Of a DNA stretch of 13,201 bases, positions 7,739-13,201 are shown piece by piece. Numbering within the stretch: the stretch's first letter is position 1; each line of letters starts with the position of its first letter. The position numbers and the translations under genes were made by a program. Source of the DNA: Burkholderiaceae bacterium (GTDB lineage: Bacteria; Pseudomonadota; Gammaproteobacteria; Burkholderiales; Burkholderiaceae); assembly GCA_947457745.1 (NCBI GenBank), contig CANGWT010000036.1:1-13201 (forward strand). Reading direction: 5' to 3'. The notes beneath the pieces were generated by a model. That model saw nothing but the letters and a program-made list of their open reading frames with translations. It was not told the DNA's origin and did no database searches.

Positions 7739-9243
7739 TCATGCGCTTCTAAGCTTCTCAACGCATTGGGATGGTTTATGAAGGAGGTCACTGCATAAAT
7801 CCTTCCAGACTTACTCATCACATAGCCTGATATTGCCCTGACATCTACAAGCGCCCCTGTTTTGATTCGAGCCTCAGGCTTTTTCTTCAAATGCAAAAAT
7901 TTCCGTAAATGTTCCATGAGGCGATTTTTCATCGTGCCATCTGTTCCTGCAATCGGAAGACTGTTATAAAACGTATCCGCAACGGATAAGTTACGAGCCG
8001 CAACTAATAATTGCGTCATATGTTCAGCAGAGATCGCTTCATTGCGGGATAGGCCAGAGCCATTCTCAATGATGAGTTCTGGAAACTGAAGGCCTAAACC
8101 CTTGAGCCAACTCTGAATTACGAGTTCACCATTTTTAGTGCTTGCAGGCTTACCCATCTTCTCTAAGGCTAAGGTCAGCATCAATTGTCTGGCCATGACA
8201 TTATTGGAAAACTTGTTAATGTCTTGCACGTCCTCAGCTAGAGGAATGCCCTCAAACTTTAATAGCAGTCGGGCTGCTAGAGGGACAGTACCAGACTGTC
8301 CGGTGGGTGCTTGAATCCAAGTACCACCAGCTAACTCCCAAGCTGCGGTGAATCCTTGTGTGAAAAAGGTATTTGCATCCAAAGCAACAACGTTATAGTT
8401 CACGCCCTTGCAGCCATTTGGAAAGCTGCCAGAAAATTGGGCGGTTAGAAGTTGGTTAGTGCTTGCTCCATCGCTCTCCGGATCTAAGTTAAAACGAATA
8501 TTGCTTTTCCAGTTATCGCAGGATTGATCAACCAATTGCATTTGATTGATCACTTTGAGTTGAGATAGTGGCGGTGTATAGCTAATGTCGATAAAGTCTG
8601 CAGTACGAGATTTGCCTAGTTGAAATGCGAGCGTTCTAAAAGCGTATAGCAGTGGGTCTGGCGGAACATTGTAGGCTCGCAAAGACTCGCCATCGATGGT
8701 GTTGTGTTCCATGACATCCGGAGCATAGGCACTTCTGTCAAAGAATAGGTTGCCATCAATTTTTTGAATCCCCAAATTTTGTAAGGCCTTCATCATTTTG
8801 GCTATTTCTTCGGGGATTAGCTTTGGATCACCGGTACCCTGCAAATATAGATTACCTTTGAGGGTGCCCTGACGAATGTTTCCATCGGTATATACATTCG
8901 TACGCCAACGATATTGCGGTCCCAATATATCCAAGCCTGCGAGGGTGGTAATGAGTTTCATGGTTGATGCAGGATTCATTGCCTGCTTAGAGCGCCAGTC
9001 TATCTTTGTTTTTGCTGTTATTTTCCCTGGCTGGCCTGGCTCTATTTCCACTACTGAAATGCTGATTGCTTCTTTAGGGATCTGGCTTTTTTTAAGACTA
9101 GCCGCTACGGCCTTAGGGATGTACTGTAGGGCAGTCTCTTGGGGGCTGATATCAGCAGAATGGGCCCGTGGGCTGATCAGCAAAATGGCTAATAAGTTGG
9201 CCAGTAGAACTAGCGCAAAGGGCGAAGAGTTTTGGATACGCAT
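7684..9243 (-). CDS. dacB: D-alanyl-D-alanine carboxypeptidase/endopeptidase, PBP4 type (peptidase S13)
   Basis: This periplasmic low-molecular-mass penicillin-binding protein trims terminal D-Ala from peptidoglycan stem peptides or cuts cross-links (EC 3.4.16.4, family S13). All three catalytic motifs are present in order: SxxK as STMK (93-96) with nucleophile S93, SxN as SNN (346-348), and KTG (461-463). The wide spacing between the first two is filled by the extra domains typical of S13. A signal peptide is likely: a hydrophobic stretch at about 9-24 and a cleavage region at AHSA (27-30). At 519 residues it is in the usual range. The ATG is fixed by an in-frame TAG six bases upstream; AGGGG abuts the ATG, so the ribosome site is poor. 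It lies 50 bases after the sensor kinase gene on the same strand. Its 3' end overlaps the opposing sua5 by 55 bases. Confidence 0.93.
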   Translation of the reverse strand: MRIQNSSPFALVLLANLLAILLISPRAHSADISPQETALQYIPKAVAASLKKSQIPKEAISISVVEIEPGQPGKITAKTKIDWRSKQAMNPASTMKLITTLAGLDILGPQYRWRTNVYTDGNIRQGTLKGNLYLQGTGDPKLIPEEIAKMMKALQNLGIQKIDGNLFFDRSAYAPDVMEHNTIDGESLRAYNVPPDPLLYAFRTLAFQLGKSRTADFIDISYTPPLSQLKVINQMQLVDQSCDNWKSNIRFNLDPESDGASTNQLLTAQFSGSFPNGCKGVNYNVVALDANTFFTQGFTAAWELAGGTWIQAPTGQSGTVPLAARLLLKFEGIPLAEDVQDINKFSNNVMARQLMLTLALEKMGKPASTKNGELVIQSWLKGLGLQFPELIIENGSGLSRNEAISAEHMTQLLVAARNLSVADTFYNSLPIAGTDGTMKNRLMEHLRKFLHLKKKPEARIKTGALVDVRAISGYVMSKSGRIYAVTSFINHPNALRSLEAHDQLLAWLLNDGPDPKQAR

Positions 9244-9293
9244 CCCCTATAGGATAAACCTTGGCGCGTAAGCCATTAAAACTAGCTTAATTA

Positions 9294-11720
9294 CTATCGA
9301 TATCTTTTCTTATAAGACTCAATAATCTCATTTTGTTCCTCGAGCAAGGCGATGAATTCCTGAATTCGCTCTGAAAGCAGCCCATTAGCTTCAAGCTCTT
9401 TGCAGGTGTGGGTAAATTGAGTAGCCTGAAGTAACTGTGCTCCACCCTTCACTTTATGAACTAGGCTTTGAAATTGCGTTTCATCAATCGGGGCTTGATG
9501 ACTATTTGAGCGTAATTGAATCAAAGTATCCAAATGTACCTTTTCAATCTCCTCCAAAATCACAATAATCTGGTGGGGGTCATCTTTGATGAGCTTAGAA
9601 AAGGTATCAAACGAATAGATCTCATCTGTGCAGATAGGATCTTGGCTGGTTTCAAAATAACGTAACAGTTCATTTTCAAGAGCCCTCAAACTGAGTGGTT
9701 TAATGAGTACACCATTCATGCCAGATGATAAAAATTGATGGCGAGAGTCTAAGGCATAAATATCTGCAGTGACACCAATAATGATTAAGTCACGATTACC
9801 TAGAGATCGAATTTGTTTGGCTAACTCAGAGCCCTGCATTCCAGGCATCGATTGATCTGTCAGCATGAGATCAAAATGATTATCTTTTATTAACTCTAGA
9901 GCAAAAGTAGCATTTTCACAAACACAAGTATTGATGCCGAGCGCTTCTAATTGCAGCGATAAAATTTGGCGACTGGCTGGATGGTCTTCAACAACTAAAG
10001 CAGAAATACCACAGTTTTTTCGCCCTGGCTTTTTAGAGCTTAAGTTTTTAGATGATGGTACGAGCGAATCAAAGTTTGCAGCTAGTGGGGCAGCAACGCT
10101 TGTTCTGGCGAGAGCTACTGAAAAGTGGACATTACTTCCAAAGCCTGGGGCGCTCTCAAAATAAAGATGGCTGTTCATGGAATTCACCAAATGATTCGTG
10201 ATGGTAAGCCCAAGTCCCGTCCCTCTATTTTGCTCTGATAGGTAAGGCTCTTGCGTGGCTGGCAGTTGCTCAAAAGCTTGTAGAGCCAATTTGATTTGAT
10301 CGCTCCCCATTCCTACGCCAGTATCAATCACTCTGAACTCAAGCAATTGGCCTGCGTGATCATCGGCGAGGACACTAATGGAAAAGTACACCTCACCTTC
10401 AGCGGTGAACTTAATCGCATTGCTAAGTAAATTTTGCAGAACTTGGCGTAGACGTAAGGAGTCGATCATGAGTACTTCGGCGATCTTGGGGTCAATCGAA
10501 GTATGTAGCAGTAGCCCCTGTTTCTTGGCTACCGTAGAAAATGCCGCATGAATATCCATAATCAATTGGTGTGGATTGCAAGGCTCTAGGTTGAGAGTCA
10601 GTTTGCCAGCCTCAATCTTAGAAATATCTAACACTTGATTCAACATGCCCAAAAGAGATTCGGCAGAAGCTTGAGCACTCTTTAATAGAGGCTTGTCTTT
10701 CTTGGGAAATTGTGGGCTTCCGAGCAGTAATTCTTGAACACCCAAGATGGCATTCATCGGCGTACGAATTTCATGGCTCATGGTTGCTAGAAAGGCAGAC
10801 TTAGCGGCGTTCGCTTTTTCAGCTAGCTCTTTTGAGTGCAGCAACTCCAGAGCAGCTCGCTTCTGATGAAAATACTTTCTTTGGAGTTGGTAGAACATTG
10901 CTCCACTGATCATCAAGATCAAGATAGCGCTCAGCCACGGCAGTAGGGTTGATCTTGGTCTGGGTTCATCTCCTAAAGCAAAAAGTTGGCGTGAGGCAAT
11001 GGGATCTAAGTCACTCAGAAAGTGGCTCAGTACATCGTGCAGAGGGGCATGCTGGTCTGATATGAGCCAGCGATAGGCAAAAGGATTGCGACTATATAAA
11101 CCATCAATTTTTAGATCTGAATTTTGGGTTTCGTGAATCAGTAGCTGTGCCAGACGAATAGGCATAACTAGTGCCTCAATATCATTTTTAATGAGGGATT
11201 GAATTAAGCGAGCGGGAGATTGTATTTGCTTGCTGTCACTATAGCCATTATGGCTGGAGGGCGAGTTTTCAAGGCCTCGATCAAAGAAGTCAATCTTAGT
11301 ATTAGGCAAATCCAGTCTGTTGGAGGTCTTGGTAAGGACAGCATCATGCCCCCAAAAGAGAGCATCAGATAGGGAGCCAAATTTCAATACGTGGTCATTA
11401 ATATTCGGTGGATCGATAATGAAATCTACCTCACCATTGCTGAGTTGCTTTAAGCCCTCTTGGTCTGTTTTTCTCCATACCGGCAAATATTGCTGTCGTG
11501 TGCACTCTTCAATTTTTGATAGAAGCGCCATAAAGGGCGCCGCACCCTGTCGATGACTGGATGGCTTGAGATAGGATGCATATTTTTCGTGAATACTAAA
11601 TCGCACTACTGGATGGGCATCGATCCATGATTGCTCTGAAGCGCTAAAGGGCCCAGCATATGCCAGACCTGTATAGAGATAGCAGAGTGTGAATACTTTT
11701 TTCAATATGAATCGATGCAT
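9294..11720 (-). CDS. Hybrid sensor histidine kinase with periplasmic Venus-flytrap domain, receiver and HPt (BvgS/EvgS-like)
   Basis: This 808-residue inner-membrane kinase carries a full phosphorelay. In order: a signal peptide (about 1-22, ending AYA); one periplasmic substrate-binding-like (SBP_bac_3/VFT) domain at about 25-250, recognisable from SWIDAHPVVRF, LSNGEVDFI and the closing helix before residue 250; a membrane segment at about 258-278; a short coiled linker; HisKA with H316 in MSHEIRTPMN; an HATPase_c domain with N434 (LLSNAIKF), DTGVGMG (466-472) and GTGLGLTI (500-507); a receiver domain with D579, phospho-acceptor D622 (LTDQSMPG), T651 and K674; and a C-terminal HPt domain with H755 (VHKVKGGAQLL). 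All phosphotransfer residues are intact. Unlike BvgS it has only one VFT domain and no PAS domain. The partner is almost surely the response regulator whose gene ends 7 bases upstream. No good Shine-Dalgarno precedes the ATG, which suggests coupling. The ligand is unknown. Confidence 0.93.
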   Translation of the reverse strand: MHRFILKKVFTLCYLYTGLAYAGPFSASEQSWIDAHPVVRFSIHEKYASYLKPSSHRQGAAPFMALLSKIEECTRQQYLPVWRKTDQEGLKQLSNGEVDFIIDPPNINDHVLKFGSLSDALFWGHDAVLTKTSNRLDLPNTKIDFFDRGLENSPSSHNGYSDSKQIQSPARLIQSLIKNDIEALVMPIRLAQLLIHETQNSDLKIDGLYSRNPFAYRWLISDQHAPLHDVLSHFLSDLDPIASRQLFALGDEPRPRSTLLPWLSAILILMISGAMFYQLQRKYFHQKRAALELLHSKELAEKANAAKSAFLATMSHEIRTPMNAILGVQELLLGSPQFPKKDKPLLKSAQASAESLLGMLNQVLDISKIEAGKLTLNLEPCNPHQLIMDIHAAFSTVAKKQGLLLHTSIDPKIAEVLMIDSLRLRQVLQNLLSNAIKFTAEGEVYFSISVLADDHAGQLLEFRVIDTGVGMGSDQIKLALQAFEQLPATQEPYLSEQNRGTGLGLTITNHLVNSMNSHLYFESAPGFGSNVHFSVALARTSVAAPLAANFDSLVPSSKNLSSKKPGRKNCGISALVVEDHPASRQILSLQLEALGINTCVCENATFALELIKDNHFDLMLTDQSMPGMQGSELAKQIRSLGNRDLIIIGVTADIYALDSRHQFLSSGMNGVLIKPLSLRALENELLRYFETSQDPICTDEIYSFDTFSKLIKDDPHQIIVILEEIEKVHLDTLIQLRSNSHQAPIDETQFQSLVHKVKGGAQLLQATQFTHTCKELEANGLLSERIQEFIALLEEQNEIIESYKKRYR

Positions 11721-11727
11721 GCGCTGC

Positions 11728-12351
11728 TTAGCTTTCGATGATGTTATTCATGCGGCAGAACAAGATCAAATCAGCAATATTGTTAATACCTAGTTTGTCA
11801 AAGACTCTAGTCTTATAGGTCGCTACTGTCTTATTGCTAATGTGCAGTAGGTCTGATATCTGCTGGTTAGTGTTACCTTTACCGAGATACTTCATGACTT
11901 GTAGTTCACGATCAGATATCAATGCCAATTTGTCGTTATCGCTCAAAGAGGTGTTGCCATTCTTCCCATGAGTGAAGAAGGTGTATCCCTGGGAGATGGC
12001 AACGCATGCAGCCAAAATCACATCGGCCCCAGCAGTCTTATTCACAAAACCATGTGCACCTAAGGACCGCACTCTGCCACCGTAGACTGCTTCATCTAAG
12101 CTAGATAGCACCAGAATACGAACTTCTGGATGCATCAATCCAATTCGGCGGATGACATCAAATCCATCGGTCTTGGGCATATCTAAATCTAAGATCACCA
12201 TATTCGGATTGACTTCTTTGATTGAGCGTAGGCACTCTTCACCATGCTGTGCCTGTCCTGCAATCTCAAAAAGCAATTGATCTTGCAACATACTTTTTAA
12301 TGCCATCAGCATAGCTGGATGGTCATCCACCAACATCACGCGTTTTCTCAT
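11728..12351 (-). CDS. Two-component response regulator, NarL/FixJ family (BvgA/EvgA-like)
   Basis: This 207-residue cytoplasmic transcription factor has an N-terminal receiver domain (about 3-120) and a LuxR-type helix-turn-helix (about 143-205). The receiver has the acidic pair D9-D10, phospho-acceptor D55 in VILDLDMP, the switch residues S83/S84 and K105. The DNA-binding half shows LSDREL-like ISDRELQVMKYLGKGNTN, then QQISDLLHISNKTVATY and the closing KLGINNIADLILF, the standard GerE/LuxR pattern. Its length and layout match BvgA and EvgA. The ATG overlaps the stop of the upstream gene by one base (TAATG), and the histidine kinase starts 7 bases after its stop. It probably receives phosphate from the kinase's HPt histidine. 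Its target genes cannot be read from this window. Confidence 0.95.
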   Translation of the reverse strand: MRKRVMLVDDHPAMLMALKSMLQDQLLFEIAGQAQHGEECLRSIKEVNPNMVILDLDMPKTDGFDVIRRIGLMHPEVRILVLSSLDEAVYGGRVRSLGAHGFVNKTAGADVILAACVAISQGYTFFTHGKNGNTSLSDNDKLALISDRELQVMKYLGKGNTNQQISDLLHISNKTVATYKTRVFDKLGINNIADLILFCRMNNIIES

Positions 12352-13178
12352 TACTTGTCTCCGTTTTGGGTTTTATGAGGGTGCAGCGAAAAAATGGCCT
12401 TGGCGATGCGGCTATCGCTCATGTGTAGCATTTGGTGTCGGCTTACTGGTGGCATCATGAGTCCGCCATAGCTATGGTGAGCTCCCATTGCCATGACATT
12501 GTCTAAATCCTTCACCAGGGTGATATTGCTGGCATAGATTTGGGCGTGGAATTTCTGGCTAAGGCTAATCATTTCGTTTGGTAAACCATCAGTTCGAAAT
12601 TGCCCCATCTCGATATGAATGCCCTCGGGCTCGATCGCATCTACCCAGCGGATTTGTGCTCTAGCCCCAGAAAAATCAATAAGGTGGATCAGAACGCCTA
12701 GACGACGCATTCGCAATAAGCCTTCCATGCATGATTCCATGGAATCAGCATCGTTAAGTTTGTGTATTCCCAAGCTCACTAGGCCAACAGGGAGTCGTGA
12801 GTTCAGAATCAGGTCACTTAAAGCATCTATAAAACTACTAGACGCGAGATGTTGCGCTGGCATAGGCAAGATACCTGGAATGAAGCGTCCGCTACGGTAC
12901 CAATACGTAATAGTATCTAAGCCCTCCATGAATAATCTCAGGAGCTGCGTGTCGGTTGCGGTTAGTAATGGTCTAAATAAAGAGCTCGTCAGCTTAGTTC
13001 CTTGGCTATTAAAGATGGGTTCGTTACTAATCGCTTGTCGCTGGGACCAGGATTGGTGTTCTTCTAGCGCTTCGCCACTAAGACCAAGCCAGGGCTGGCC
13101 GCAGGCATCGCGTACTTCTTGGAAGGGTTTGTTCTTCCAAGCCTTTACAAGCGTGTACAGCCGGGATTTCGGGCTCAT
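12351..13178 (-). CDS. Degenerate EAL-domain protein, probably lacking c-di-GMP phosphodiesterase activity
   Basis: The 275-residue protein has no signal peptide or membrane segment. From about residue 50 it follows the EAL fold pattern: an EPIFNSQG strand, then PAQHLASSSFIDALSDLI at about 107-124 (matching the NLS-ARQL-helix of EAL proteins), LRMRRLGVLIHLIDFSG, IEPEGIHIE, and a C-terminal YGGLMMPP resembling QGY-F--P. The catalytic signatures are lost: EAL appears as Ser-Ser-Leu, the DDF pair as IDF, the KID lysine region as IHI, and the late glutamate motif as ASN. A stretch after the first motif is also short. I infer an EAL-derived binding or protein-interaction module, not an active phosphodiesterase. 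The first 50 residues match nothing I recognise. I chose the ATG at 13178 because GGAG lies seven bases before it; the in-frame ATG at 13184 sits one base from that site. The stop overlaps the response regulator start by one base. Confidence 0.75.
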   Translation of the reverse strand: MSPKSRLYTLVKAWKNKPFQEVRDACGQPWLGLSGEALEEHQSWSQRQAISNEPIFNSQGTKLTSSLFRPLLTATDTQLLRLFMEGLDTITYWYRSGRFIPGILPMPAQHLASSSFIDALSDLILNSRLPVGLVSLGIHKLNDADSMESCMEGLLRMRRLGVLIHLIDFSGARAQIRWVDAIEPEGIHIEMGQFRTDGLPNEMISLSQKFHAQIYASNITLVKDLDNVMAMGAHHSYGGLMMPPVSRHQMLHMSDSRIAKAIFSLHPHKTQNGDK

Positions 13179-13184
13179 CAGCAT

Positions 13185-13189
13185 TCTCC
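13185..13189 (-). promoter_or_regulatory. Ribosome binding site deciding the start of the EAL-like gene
   Basis: Read on the minus strand, GGAGA is followed by two in-frame ATG codons, at 13184 and 13178. The GGAG core is only one base from the first but seven bases from the second, the normal distance. This favours the second ATG and a protein two residues shorter. The same ATG also overlaps a TGA (13180-13178) in another frame that stays open to the window edge, so a preceding gene might end here; seven codons are too few to judge. Confidence 0.5.
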
Positions 13190-13201
13190 AATCATTGAAC
13201 A

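Noticed and set aside
8876..9271. A 131-codon plus-strand open frame opposite the start of dacB.
   Set aside because: It mirrors the dacB signal-peptide region; the hydrophobic look comes from the complementary strand and nothing in it matches a family.
12351..13178. The EAL-like gene as a decayed pseudogene.
   Set aside because: The frame is intact, it has a well-placed ribosome site and a precise one-base coupling to the regulator, and the fold pattern is kept; only catalytic motifs are lost, which points to changed function instead of decay.

Overview
The window looks like a chromosomal segment of a betaproteobacterium of the order Burkholderiales, most probably Polynucleobacter or a close relative. 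This is inferred from recognised protein sequences (Pgk, PurC, PurE and Sua5 read like Burkholderiales versions), from the order pgk-pyk-fba-purC-purE-purK-sua5, and from a moderate base composition judged by eye. No database search was possible. Nothing suggests mobile DNA: I see no transposase, integrase, tRNA, rRNA, CRISPR array or long repeat.

Left half, plus strand (about 196-7738): seven tightly packed genes. Three are central glycolytic enzymes: phosphoglycerate kinase, pyruvate kinase and class II fructose-bisphosphate aldolase. Three are de novo purine enzymes: PurC, PurE and PurK. The last is the two-domain Sua5-type threonylcarbamoyl-AMP synthase, needed for the t6A modification of tRNA. 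Gaps run from 2 to 81 bases, which suggests one or a few operons. The two largest gaps, before fba (61 bases) and before purE (81 bases), are the likeliest places for internal promoters; the purE gap has a plausible extended -10 element. The first 195 bases hold a GC-rich hairpin and the pgk leader, and no gene.

Right half, minus strand (about 13178 down to 7684): four genes transcribed toward the first group. In transcription order they are a short protein with a degenerate EAL domain, a NarL/FixJ-type response regulator, a BvgS/EvgS-like hybrid histidine kinase (periplasmic Venus-flytrap domain, membrane segment, HisKA, ATPase, receiver, HPt), and a periplasmic PBP4-type D-Ala-D-Ala carboxypeptidase (DacB). 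The first two overlap by one base (TAATG) and the kinase follows 7 bases later, so these three look like a co-translated signalling operon. dacB follows after 50 bases and may be read through from it.

The two groups converge, and the 3' ends of sua5 and dacB overlap by 55 coding bases with no terminator between them. The most interesting part is the signalling operon: a phosphorelay kinase and its regulator coupled to an EAL-like protein that appears to have lost the residues needed for cyclic-di-GMP hydrolysis. It recalls the Bordetella bvgASR locus, but with a different gene order and a simpler sensor.
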